Assembly (NCBI GenBank): GCA_949775045.1
Contig: OX459103.1
Coordinates: 12,012,605 to 12,076,604, forward strand
Source: Metridium senile
Lineage: Eukaryota; Cnidaria; Anthozoa; Actiniaria; Metridiidae
Length of the DNA: 64,000 nt
Reading direction: 5' to 3'
This document shows positions 54,221 to 64,000 of the stretch, piece after piece (the stretch's first letter is position 1; the number at the start of each line of letters is the position of its first letter). The position numbers were made by a program, and so were the translations under genes. Under the pieces are notes generated by a model that ran no database searches, was not told where the DNA came from, and was given only the letters and a program-made list of their open reading frames with translations.

Positions 54221-54552
54221 GTAAGTTGTTGTATTGTTGTGGTATGGTCGATCTAATCCCTGTTTTGTGAATTCCTTGTCCTTCTCCCACCTAAGAACTT
54301 ATTCTAATAACGTTAACATTGATTTTTCCAGACGATTTCTACATTTTATTACCGAAATAGGTTTCTTAGCATCTTCGACATGTCACCTTTGCCATGTGCT
54401 TCTTTATGCCCGCTCTATTGTGTTCTTTCTTATGTGTTATCCTTTCTGCGATCTACAAACTTACTCCACTAAACTTAGAACTCTTTCTTTCAGACGATTT
54501 TACATCATGACCAGATTGTATGATTTATAAATACAACAATTTTGATGATTTA

Positions 54553-55588
54553 AGGTGGCCCAGGGGTATTTTTTTACGTAAAAACAATTTTTTTTGAACT
54601 TCAAATTTTGGTGCAAAGCCTTCTTCGATTGCTTTAAAAATCGGGATTATAACTTATCATTGTCTCTAGTTTATAGATATTCAAACGTTATTTTAAAAAT
54701 AATGATGTCTTAAGAGCAAAACGCTTGCAAACGCGAACTCGACTTTGAGATTTTATCGCTATTTCTAAAAATCTGAAAGACGAAACCACTCAATTTTGCG
54801 TCTATGGACTCATGTACTTCACTACTTTTACGTGATAAATGGCCAAATTAATCGAGACCATGCAAGCTTAGGAAATACGAGTACTCAAAATCGAACACAC
54901 AAATGCATAGCTTATAAAGAATCGAACAGAGACGCACAATAAAATCATTGCTTTCGAAATCGTTACTCACCACTATGTTGTTCAATGCTTTCCCAGTCTG
55001 AAGGCCAAATTTTAGTTAGATTGACGTACTGTGTGCAGCAATATCACGACTGATAAAAAACAAATTTATCGATGCATTATTCAAAATAAATAGATAATCT
55101 AATTTTTGCTCAGTATTAACTTAAATGGTAATTCTAGCAATTCTCAAAAGCACAGGAAAGTTTGAGCGTGTTCCATTCATACAGTTTGGAGAAATGGAGA
55201 AGTAAAGTTGACCGTATATAAATCTTGGCGACAACGCCGAGTTGCAGTTGCAGTGAAAAGCCATCATATGCTTTTGTTGATGCATGAAAAATTTGCAATA
55301 TTTTTTTTAAAGTCCCGCGAGGGATATCCCGTTGGGACCAATTACTGAACTAATATAAGTTGAGAATATAATATTGCAAGAGCAAATAACTAATACTCGC
55401 TATACTATATAATGTGTCATTTCTATTTATTAATTCTTTCAACAGAAAGAGTGTTTGTAAATCCAAATATACACGAAAATCAAGCATAAACGATTCATAT
55501 GCATATTTACAAACTAAATATCTTAGTTTTCTCGTATAGCAAGTATTAGTATTGTTTTTACGTAAATAAATACCCCTGGGCCACCTTA
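54553..55588. mobile_element. Second copy of the TTAA-flanked foldback, right arm deleted
   Basis: From TTAAGGTGGCCCAGGGGTAT the sequence follows the left arm of the 28792-30692 element, with a small deletion near 55155, to the central TAATACTCGCTATA region. It then jumps to the last 40 bases of the right arm (ACGTAAATAAATACCCCTGG and GCCACCTTAA). TTAA is at both ends. The central segment is inverted relative to the first copy. Confidence 0.85.
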
Positions 55589-55654
55589 AAATAAAAATAT
55601 TTAACATTTCAAATGTGCAGTTCCGTACTTGACCGTGGCATGCTTTCTTCATGG

Positions 55655-56100
55655 ATCATGAGCTATAGGATACATGACATTTATGCACGATAGTACTGGG
55701 GATAGTAACATAGATCGTTGTATAATTTACTAACAAATGAAAATTACTTTACTAGCAAATGTCAATTAATAATAAACCACAATATAAGGTTTGCAATATC
55801 TGCTTTATTACCTCATGTGTTGTAATACGCTTACTACGCCCGATAAATAGCTAAAACATTAGACTGCGACCAGTCCCTACTTTTCCCTCCGGATTCAGTG
55901 TTTTTTTTAAATGCTCATTTTTCTCTCGTTTTCCTCGGAATCTGGAGGGAAAAGAAGGGACTGCTCGCAGTCTACTAAAACATTTGAAATCCCGAACGAC
56001 AACAACCCGCTGATTCACAAACATGTCAAACGAACGTCGGTATACTTTGACCCAGGCCGATCTGGTCAACTAAGCTAGATTCGCCCACTGTACGTAAACC
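55655..56100 (+). repeat. Direct repeat unit 1 (unit 2 at 56595-56880)
   Basis: Blocks ATAGATCGTTGTATAATTTA, CTGCTTTATTACCTCATGTG, ACAACCCGCTG and TACTTTGACCCAGGC occur in the same order in both units, 0.94 kb apart. Unit 1 also carries an AATCCCGAACGACAACAA/TTGTTGTCGTTCGGGATT inverted pair (55987 and 56103). Confidence 0.7.
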
Positions 56101-56114
56101 CTTGTTGTCGTTCG

Positions 56115-56212
56115 GGATTTGCAGCAACTTGTTTCTTATTTGCAACAACTCGTATTTTATTTGCAGCAATTCGTTTCATTTGCAGCAACTTCTTTTATTT
56201 GCAGCATGTCCC
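56115..56212 (+). repeat. Tandem TTTGCAGCAACT repeat
   Basis: A phrase of about 22 bases of the type ATTTGCAGCAACTTGTTTC is repeated five times with substitutions. Confidence 0.75.
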
Positions 56213-56594
56213 TAATGGGCCACCGTAATGCACTCTACCATTATTACTAATATTAGCATATACAATTTATAGTATGCAAAATTTATATAAAGTTTTTCAT
56301 TTCATATTTCTTTTGCACACTTGTGGTGATTGTGAAACTAGTTCATGTAAATGCATACCTCATGCATATTGATAATTACTTTCTGCATGCATAAATTCAT
56401 ATTGTCATTTGATTTAAAGGCCTGCTTGGACCAAAAACAATGAAAATGTATAATACATAACGATAATGTATACTTGGAATTACAGCGATATTCGTTGTAT
56501 CGCGACCTGCTGTTTGAAAACTTCGGCTTGATTTGGTCTTTTGTGGACCGTCAATCAACTAGGGGCGGAGTTTATGTAATGGTTAGCCGCTGAT

Positions 56595-56885
56595 CATGAG
56601 CTATATATAGGACACATGACATTTCCGAGGGAAACATAGATCGTTGTATAATTTACTAACAAATGAGAATTACTCATTAATAAACCACAAAAAAGACCAT
56701 TAAAAGTTTGTAATGTCTGCTTTATTACCTCATGTGTTGTATTACGCTTTGCGAAGTCCAAAACCCCCAATAAATAGACAAAACATTTGAAAAACCTAAC
56801 GATAACAACCCGCTGGTTATAAAACGAACGTTGATCTACTTTGACCCAGGCTCGGCAGCTAAGCTTTTTGCCTCTAAAGGCTAGG
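56595..56885 (+). repeat. Direct repeat unit 2
   Basis: Second copy of the unit at 55655-56100, starting TCATGAGCTATATATAGGAC and ending near CAGGCTCGGCAGCTAAGC; it has internal deletions relative to unit 1. Confidence 0.65.
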
Positions 56886-57059
56886 TACCTAAGCTAAATT
56901 GTCAACTCTTCTGGAACACCAAGCAGACCGATTATTTCAAAAACTCGACTGAATATTAAACATCTTTGAAATAGTAAAGCTATAAACAGCTCGCTGAAAT
57001 AATGACCTATAAATATTTGAATCAATTACCTATTTCATCTTCCGGGTACTTTAATTTAA

Positions 57060-57215
57060 TAATGTCAATTTATCACATCAGTATAACACAAGATCAAAAA
57101 CAAAACAAAAATATTTTCCTTCTTCAAAAAACTTTAAATTAAGGACAGTTTGTTGTGAATTACGCAGCAGCCAGAAACTGGAATGAAATTCCTTCTGCTT
57201 AGCAGAAAAATTGAA
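57060..57215 (+). pseudogene. Reverse-transcriptase C-terminal relic
   Basis: Across two frames the blocks HQYNTRSKTKQ, KYFLLQKT and GQFVVNYAAARNWNEIP can be read. These correspond to the conserved C-terminal 'YNTRS...LPK..T..G....AAxxWN.IP' pattern seen intact at 28204-28524. Frameshifts and a stop show decay. Confidence 0.6.
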
Positions 57216-57529
57216 CGCGTGAGCGTGAAACTCCGAGTAACAGCAAAAGAGATATATGAAATTATAAATACAACATAGTTCCTTGCTTTGAGTTTACATA
57301 TTGATATATATAGTTGAAATTGCTGTTTCTGGAAGACTATTCCAATGTTTAAGTGATCTTGATAGATATGGATTTTCATTTTCAAAAAAATACTTCGAAG
57401 TAACATGAAACTGAGTGTAAATAAGCACATCTCAATAGTGCAGGCTATGTTATATAAATTAAATATATTAATATAATAATAATATTAATATTAATATTAT
57501 GAGTATCATAGACAAAGACTAGTTTATAA

Positions 57530-57773
57530 GGGGTGGACCATTTAACTTTTGAGGGGGGGGGGAGTGGATGATTTTGAAAAAAAATTTCCTGCACGGCCCA
57601 AAGGGCCGAAAAAAAAATCCTGCAAGCCAAAATTTCCACTGAATGCCACTGAAATCTTTGCTTTTCTATAAAATAAATTGCGTGCACATGCCAGCGGGCT
57701 AAAAAAAAAATTCCTGCACGGACAAAATCATCCACCCCCCCCCCCCCCCCTCAAAAGTCAAATGGTCCACCCC
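57530..57773. mobile_element. Palindromic MITE with poly-G/C subterminal runs
   Basis: GGGGTGGACCATTTAACTTT (57530) is complementary to the right end AAAGTCAAATGGTCCACCCC (to 57773). A G run follows the left end and a C run precedes the right. The inner CCTGCACGG blocks are also mirrored. A solo left end of the same family is at 27776. Confidence 0.85.
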
Positions 57774-58072
57774 AAAGGTAGTTGAATTTGACCTTTTTAA
57801 TCATTGAAAAGACAGGCAAAAATCGAACAATGTGTTAGCATCCATTAATTTTTTATAAGCTTTTCCTAAACTGCTGAAATGTTTGCACTTTTACGAATAA
57901 AACACAAGATCATATGAAGTCTATGAATTACTAGGCTCAGATTTCAGCCGTTGGGGTTTCGTGCGCCCGCGATAATGAATTACTATACCGTATTAATTCA
58001 AAATGAACTTTCGATTGGTTTTCCTGTGTTATGTCGTCGTTGTGGTGGGCTTCCTGTGTTTTACGTGCAACC

Positions 58073-58400
58073 ATGAATCTCTTTCTTCTGTTCTTCTGCA
58101 TTCAAACTCTCTTCTACTCCAGCTGCATTTCTGAACAAGACGCTCTAGTTGTAAACACTGCTAATGGCGTACTGCGAGGTCGTTTACAAGACGTAATAAA
58201 TGGAGTTCCAATTCGACAGTTTCTTGGCATTCCTTATGCACAACCGCCGATAGGTGAACTAAGATTTGCTCGACCAAAACCTGCCGAAAGTTGGCAAGGG
58301 GTGCGAGATGCTGGTGAATTTGGACCCATGTGTCCTCAAGTTCCTATGGAGGAATTGTTCAAGGCAATGAATATGGCTGTAGACGATACTGGAGAAGAAA
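58073..58400 (+). CDS. Carboxylesterase-like exon 1
   Basis: Encodes the signal peptide and residues up to about 109, including [14 protein letters not shown], the [10 protein letters not shown] block and the first disulfide-region cysteine (GPMCPQ). Donor GTAAGA at 58401. The ATG at 58073 (CAACCATGA) is chosen because it starts the hydrophobic signal directly. Confidence 0.88.
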
Positions 58401-61400
58401 GTAAGAGTTTCAATTACAAAATTACTTTTGAATATTTATACTCCCGGGTAATGGTCGGTAATTATATACTTGAAATTTATAAATATTCGGACAAACTAGC
58501 ATATATAAGTTACACATACCAAAAGATGCGATATTATATGTTAATATGTACTGAATTGCCACAAAGAACATAATGGAATTTAATAAACGTGCATAAAAGA
58601 GTAATAAAAGAAAGTTTTCCACGAGTTAATGATAACAATAGTACTATTTTAATAGAATTATATTAAGGGGGCTTTCATTTATAAGTGTATGAGGGGGGTC
58701 GGCAATATTGAGGGGGCCAAGTTATTTTCGGATACTATATAAGGGGGTTATGATATTTTAGGTGGTGGTTGCATAATATTTTGGAAGACAACATAAGATT
58801 TTGCCCCCCCCCCCCCCCCCCCCCTTCCATCCACCATCCACCATTTCACCAATAAATGAAAGCCCCCCAAGCAGGGCCGTAGCACAGGGAGGGGCAGGGG
58901 GGACCCGTGGCCCCAAAAACAATGATTTGAGTGCATTGAATGGTAGTTATTTTCAGGGCTATTTTCAGAAATCAATGGGTGAGCCCCCCAAATCATTTTG
59001 AGGGTGCTACGGCCCTGCTAAGTGTTAATTATGTTGCACAATTCTATTGTTTGTAAAACAATAGAGATAACACTATATGTTTAGTACTATTAGAGCGTTT
59101 TCGTATAACAATATGTGTAGAACAACATGCTAATCAGGTGTGCATATTACCAAATGCTTCAGTTGGTCGCGTTCTCAGCTTTAAATAATCAAAATAAAAC
59201 ATTTTTGATAACAAAAACATTTATAGAAACCACTTTTATTAATGTTTTCGACAGTGGCTTGTGGCTCAAGGAAAAAATGAAAGCAAATAGCTATATGCAC
59301 ACCTCATGCATTAGCATGTTTTTCACACATGTATATGCTCATTTGCTTTTTAAAAGTGGGTTATTCAATAACGCTCTAATAATGCCAACCATAGCTGACT
59401 AACCTGCTTTATTATCCAACTAGTCATAGACGAGTAAAAATATCACAGGAGTGAATAAAGGATTAAGTGGGGGGGAAAACAGTGATATTTTTACTTGTCT
59501 AGCCTTTCAAGTAAAACAAAGTATTTTGTATTATAAAAGAACAAAAACCTTTTATTCTGATGGTTGGATAATAAATACCTTATTAGACAGTTTGATGTGT
59601 AATATTATATGGCTGGATATTTTACTCATTCACTAGCATTTTGACTCACCTAAAGGCTTGTCAGAATACAATGTAACACTTGTAAAATGTCCATCCATAT
59701 TACACATCAAACTTTCTAAATTATAAGATATATATACACCTACTTGCAAGAACGTTGTCATACGAAAAAAGAACATTTGTATTTAGTTGGTTAAGAATAA
59801 ATTAAAAGTACAAAAGATGATCACTCAAGCTGAACACTTTCTTTTGTACTTTTAATTTATTCCTAACACACTAAATACAGATGTTCTTTTTTCGTGTGAC
59901 AACTTTCTTGCAAGTAGGTGTATATCCATATGCAGTAGAGTCAATGTCATTAACATTGTAAATGTAAAGTAGCTATTAAGCTACTACAACAAGTGACACA
60001 TGATTCTTTGTTTAGTTTTCAGATTTATATCAGCATTAGTGAACATAGAATAAGAATTATGAAATTTAATTGGCCTGTAAACAAAATATGAGTAATTAAA
60101 TAGAGCACATCAAGATATGTAAGATTCTTGAGTTTGGTTGCATTTGGTTGTATTCTGACCAAGATACAGCCTCATAAAAATGCCTAAAAATAGAAGAAAA
60201 TATATGGTTTGGAAGGACAGCTGTCCTTCCAATCCATACATTTCTTTGTAATTTTAAGCAGTTTTTTATGGCTGTAATTCACTCAATATCCAACCAAAAG
60301 CACCAAATCTCAGGAATCTTACATATCTTGATCTGCTCTTTTATATTATAACTAATAAGGTTCATTTCTTAATTACATTAATTAGGTAAACTAGTACCCA
60401 GTCCTTTACTCGTTTCGGTTCGAGCCAATTGAATAACCATCCAAAATTTGTTCATGTATGAAGTACATTGACTTATTAAGGAATCAAAAGAAGGCTCTGT
60501 GCACATGAAACAGTATATTATCATAAATGAATGACCAGTTGTGTGCAAAATATTAGAACATAAAGGTAGTGATTAGTAGGGTGCACCATGTCCAACTAGA
60601 AGATTGAGACGTTAGAAAAGTTATTATATTTATTTATTATATGATCGACCGTGTATCTTGGAGTCTGGACACTAGTAAATAGAGCAATCTAATTGGTTAG
60701 ATTCGATCTTGAACCGGTTAATATTCTCCTAGGTAGACCGCAGTCCGAAAGTGATATTTATTTTTGAAAAAATTGATAAATCTTCTTAGATAATTGTTTA
60801 TTATGGTAATTTATCGAACAAAAATAACAGGAGAAACGTTTGTACGATCCTGAACTGACAAAAACATTAACAGAATAACTGATCTTTTACATATACAGAC
60901 CTAGTAGTCTACTATATCCTGTATAATATTGTTTTGAACATAACAATGATTCTACATATTGATATATTATGATGATTGTCCATCCATCCATCCATCCATC
61001 CATCCATCCATCCATCCATCCATCCATCCATCCATCCATCCATCCATCCATTCATCCATCCATCCATCTATTCATTCATTCATTCATTAATGCATTCATT
61101 CTTGCTTTCATTTGTTCATTTATTGATCAATCCATTTATCCATTCATTCTTTCATTAATCAATCGACCAATTCATTCATTCATTCATTCATTCATTCATT
61201 CATCCATCCGTCCGTCCGTCCGTCCGTCCGTCCATCCATCCATCCATCCATCCATCCATCCATCCATCCATCCATCCATTCATTTGTTCATTAGTTCATG
61301 CATTCACCCATCCATTCATTCATCCATCCATTCATTCATAAATCAATATATTTGTTTATTAACCATTCATCCATTATATTTAATGTACTGTGTTCTTTCT

Positions 61401-63991
61401 CTCAGTTCCTCAAAGTGAAGACTGTCTTTCCCTTAATGTCTATACTCCATCTAAAACAACCCCGACCGACAAGTTACCGGTTATGGTATGGATACATGGT
61501 GGGGGGTTTCTTTTCAGTGCAGGTCGTAGTTATGTCCCATCCTTATTGGTTGCCTTACACAACGTTATTGTGGTGACAATCAACTATCGTCTGGGTGTGT
61601 TGGGGTTCTTTAATGTACCTGGTACAGACGTGAAGGGTAATTATGGATCGTATGACCAGGTACAGTGTCAATGTTGATTAATGTTAATAATCATTCATAT
61701 TATATTTTCCGTCGTTTTGATTGGCCGAAGTACCTGCAAATAACTGCCTACAAATAATATTCTGCCCATGCGTATTACGTTGCAAAGCCGTTTTGCTGCA
61801 AATAATAGTCTACTCATGCGCAGTAACGCTGCTTTGTAAACATGGCTTGCTTCGATTTTGTCGTTTTGATTCATTAGTATCATTCGTGCGTCTTGTCCCT
61901 TCAAATATAGCCAATTCAATTAACTTTGTCGCTGAAACAAGCCTAAAGCCTAATCTTGAGAGCGAAAGTGGTCATGGGATTTTAAAATTTCATGAGTTTT
62001 CAAATTTCCTAAACCGTTATTTGTGTTTTTGTTTCCACTGAGGAACACTTGCAAATACATGTTGAATGTTTTACACGCTTTGCACGCCTCATTCGGCTCG
62101 TTAAAAAATATCCCACGATCCCTTTCGGTCTGACGATTAGGCTTTAGGCATTATAAATCAGCGACAAAGTTAATTGAATTAGCTATATTACATAAAATAA
62201 ATGATAAATCAGAATGATAAAACAATTATTGAACTCGGATATCACAAGATATTGTGATTTATCAGTGTCTCGCTATCAGCTATTTTCTGCCGCGGACGGC
62301 ATCGGCAATCGCCACTGACAAATCACGATATTTTTCTCAACCTCGTCCAATAATTGCTTATTATTTGTGATCATGTGAGTGTAAGTAGTTTTGAAATAGA
62401 CTGACAGTGCATGTTTGTGTTTTCTGATGATCCTCCAGTAATAAATTCATAGCAATGAACATGACATATATAATATACCAACAAGAATATGATATCATGT
62501 TTGTTAAATAATAACCACTCCGTCAGCTGAAGAAAAGAGTTATATTTACTTGGGCATGCAGTTTAATAATAAATAGAATCGAGAGAAAGTCTATCATTTA
62601 TTAATAACGTTGTATAAATTACTTTGAATATTTCAGCCTTACTAGGTTTTTGTAGGAGTTCATGAATTTCTCAGTGGTATTTGTATTTAAAGTTTTAATA
62701 GTATCATGTGAATTGAACATTGATTTTATAGTATTGTAATGCACAGGTGGATATCTTTCCATGAAACATCGCGCAATATGTCGATATATGATTAAAATAT
62801 AAATATTTGACACAGGCTATTATTGTCCTGCTAATTTACTTTTGCTCTTCTTCTTTCATAATAAGATCCTGTCCTTGAAATGGGTTCAACAAAACATAGC
62901 AGCATTTGGTGGCAACCCGGACCAAGTGACCATCTTTGGAGAGAGTGCCGGTGGAATGAGTGTCTCCAGCCTTCTCATCTCCCCCCTTAGTAAAGGCTTG
63001 TTCCATCGTGTAATTGCACAAAGTGGGTCTTCTGTTAGTCAGTATAGCTGCAACAGAGTTTCATCTATTAAGGGATTAGAGGTGTTTAGCAAAGCAATCA
63101 ATTGTGATGGCAAAGATCGCCAGTTACTGGATTGTGTGAGTGGGAAAAGGTATTATAATGTAATTTGAAAGAGAAACCCTTCTCGGGGCACAGAGTCAGA
63201 CAGTCATTTATTCAGTCAGTCAATCAGTTAGTCAGTCAGTCATACAGTCAGTCAATCATTAATTCAGTCAGTCAGTCAGTCAGTCAGACAGTCATTTATT
63301 CAGTCAGTCAGTCAATCAGTTAGGCAGTCAGTCAGTCAGTCAGTCTGTCTGTCAATCAATTATTCGGCCAGTCAGTCAGTCATACAGTCAGTCAATCATT
63401 CAGTCAGTCAGTCAGTCAGTCAATAAATTAATAAAATATCATACATACTGTGTATATTTGTATTCAATTAATCAATTACTCAATTGGTAAAAATTAATGA
63501 TGTTTTTGTTTTACTTTTATCAGTTTTAATGAGATAATAGCCGGCCAGAAACACCTTTGGGTGCAGATGGGTCGTTCACAGTTTCTAACAAAACCCAACG
63601 TTGATGGTGAATTCCTTCCAGATGATCCTAAAGTTCTTTTTAAAAATGGCCAATTCAACAAAGTTGATGTGATGATGGGAGTCAATAAAAACGAGGGAGC
63701 ATTTTATTTGTTGTCCCTCGCGGACAGACCTATGGATGAAGAGCTATTAAGGAATGTTGTTCGAAACATTCTTCTTGGAGATGGTTCTCATTCCTCACTC
63801 AGTGAAGATGCGATTATGATGGAGTACCTTGACCGTGGAAACCTCACTAGTGACAGGCTACGTCAAGTTGCCATGGATATTATTACAGATGGTCTTTTCC
63901 TGGCACCGGCTGTGTATGAGGCAAACATACTCTCCATTGCTGATTTTCCAGTATATTTCTATGTGTTCGACCATCTTCCTCATATACCTAG
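58073..63991 (+). CDS. Type-B carboxylesterase / cholinesterase-like protein (5' four exons)
   Basis: Exons 58073-58400, 61406-61659, 62866-63149 and 63524-63991 splice in phase 1, 0 and 2, and the gene leaves the window in phase 2 at a GTTAGT donor. A signal peptide ([18 protein letters not shown]) leads into the alpha/beta-hydrolase fold: [30 protein letters not shown], the oxyanion-hole motif WIHGGGF (G141-G142), [11 protein letters not shown], the nucleophile elbow GESAGG with Ser221, and GVNKNEGAF with the acid Glu346. The Ser-to-Glu spacing (125) fits the cholinesterase family (127 in Torpedo AChE). The catalytic His and C-terminus lie beyond the window. Neuroligin-like loss of Ser is excluded; the esterase triad is intact so far. 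An in-frame upstream ATG (58031) would add 14 residues and bury the signal peptide. Confidence 0.9.
58667..58868. mobile_element. Palindromic MITE (GGGGGCTTTCATTTAT ends) in intron 1
   Basis: GGGGGCTTTCATTTAT (58667) is complementary to ATAAATGAAAGCCCCC (58853-58868). G- and C-rich internal runs (poly-C at 58803-58824) are typical of this repeat style. Confidence 0.8.
58871..59018. mobile_element. 148 bp MITE with GCAGGGCCGTAGCAC ends
   Basis: GCAGGGCCGTAGCAC at the left is complementary to GTGCTACGGCCCTGC at the right. It directly abuts the preceding MITE. CAGGG...CCCTG ends are hAT-like, but I could not find an 8-bp duplication. Confidence 0.8.
59090..59395. repeat. Inverted repeat in carboxylesterase intron 1
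   Basis: ATTAGAGCGTTTTCGTATAA (59089) faces TTATTCAATAACGCTCTAAT (about 59363-59386). Inner blocks AGGTGTGCATAT and ATGCACACCTCA also pair. Confidence 0.6.
59730..59925. mobile_element. Palindromic MITE (ATATACACCTACTTGCAAG arms)
   Basis: ATATACACCTACTTGCAAGA (59731) is complementary to TCTTGCAAGTAGGTGTATAT (to about 59926). ATAAATTAAAAGTACAAAAG pairs with CTTTTGTACTTTTAATTTAT around the loop. Confidence 0.85.
60109..60332. mobile_element. Palindromic MITE (CAAGATATGTAAGATTC arms)
   Basis: ATCAAGATATGTAAGATTCT (60110) is complementary to GGAATCTTACATATCTTGAT (to 60332). The exact centre is the 20-base palindrome-like GGAAGGACAGCTGTCCTTCC. Confidence 0.85.
60976..61350. repeat. (CATC)n/(CATT)n/(GTCC)n microsatellite
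   Basis: About 370 bases of four-base repeats with shifts between CATC, CATT and CGTC units, ending 55 bp before the exon 2 acceptor. Its 149-codon frame (IHPSIHPS...) is an artefact. Confidence 0.95.
61406..61659 (+). CDS. Carboxylesterase-like exon 2
   Basis: After acceptor TTCTCTCAG, encodes residues 110-194: [38 protein letters not shown] and [11 protein letters not shown], ending GNYGSYDQ before donor GTACAG. C116 likely pairs with the cysteine in exon 1. Confidence 0.92.
61660..62865. other. Carboxylesterase intron 2
   Basis: Contains an inverted pair around 61916-62185 (AATTCAATTAACTTTGTCGC and GCGACAAAGTTAATTGAATT) and otherwise AT-rich DNA. Confidence 0.5.
61916..62185. mobile_element. 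Inverted-repeat element in intron 2
   Basis: ATATAGCCAATTCAATTAAC (61906) is complementary to TTAATTGAATTAGCTATATT (62170 onward), with AGGCTTTAGGCATTA-type inner blocks (AAGCCTAAAGCCTAAT against GATTAGGCTTTAGGC). Confidence 0.7.
62866..63149 (+). CDS. Carboxylesterase-like exon 3 with nucleophile serine
   Basis: After acceptor ATAATAAG, encodes [40 protein letters not shown] and [11 protein letters not shown], the standard block around Ser221, and ends in SGK before GTATTA. Phase 2. Confidence 0.92.
63188..63425. repeat. (CAGT)n microsatellite in intron 3
   Basis: About 240 bases of CAGT units (as TCAGTCAGTCAG) with CATA, CAAT and CATT interruptions, lying between exons 3 and 4 of the carboxylesterase-like gene. 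Confidence 0.95.
63524..63991 (+). CDS. Carboxylesterase-like exon 4 with acidic triad residue
   Basis: After acceptor TTTTATCAG, encodes [20 protein letters not shown], then [20 protein letters not shown] with Glu346, and [20 protein letters not shown] and [14 protein letters not shown]. The donor at 63992 leads out of the window. Confidence 0.9.
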
Positions 63992-64000
63992 GTTAGTGTC

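Noticed and set aside
60969..61418. 149-residue frame rich in HPSI
   Set aside because: Translation of a CATC/CATT microsatellite in an intron.

Overview
The window is animal (metazoan) nuclear DNA. It is AT-rich, the genes are split by GT-AG introns with intact reading phase, the intergenic space is packed with foldback/MITE-type DNA transposons, Penelope-like and non-LTR retroelement debris, tRNA-derived SINEs and microsatellites, and there is one 200-N assembly gap (6221-6420). The repeat styles (poly-C/G-cored palindromes, TTAA-flanked foldbacks, GIY-YIG Penelope-like elements) and the gene types (claudin-like, Ig-domain receptor-like, cholinesterase-like) suit a cnidarian, probably an anthozoan. 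That placement is inference and no species is claimed.

Layout. 1-3.0 kb: retroelement graveyard (helicase-motif fragment, two head-to-head Penelope-like copies each carrying a hammerhead-like motif, a 5'-truncated non-LTR reverse transcriptase). 3.0-6.9 kb: short interspersed repeats and a possible small gene start (4653-4840). 6.9-18 kb: stacked MITEs, a minisatellite, a 2.8 kb long-TIR element and a 380 bp foldback with an 8 bp target duplication. 18.6-26 kb: a claudin/PMP22-type four-membrane-span gene on +, with two interchangeable first exons and a tandemly quadruplicated last-exon acceptor. 26-36 kb: foldback elements (one about 1.9 kb with arms near 850 bp) and a 2 kb, 28-bp-unit minisatellite. 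37.1-41.4 kb: a three-Ig-domain secreted or membrane protein gene (+). 42.4-44.5 kb: a convergent gene (-) for a small secreted-looking protein with beta-trefoil-like repeats; its last exon and 3' flank are duplicated in inverted orientation at 7.7-9.2 kb. 44.5-58 kb: mostly repeats, plus a divergent pair of gene starts at about 54.1 kb. 58.0-64.0 kb: the first four exons of a type-B carboxylesterase/cholinesterase-like gene (+), cut by the window end.

The most noteworthy points are the tail-to-tail arrangement of an Ig receptor-like gene and a trefoil-like ligand candidate, the claudin gene's duplicated first exons and duplicated splice acceptors, the paralogous empty site that proves insertion of one short element, and the hammerhead-like motifs in the Penelope-like copies.
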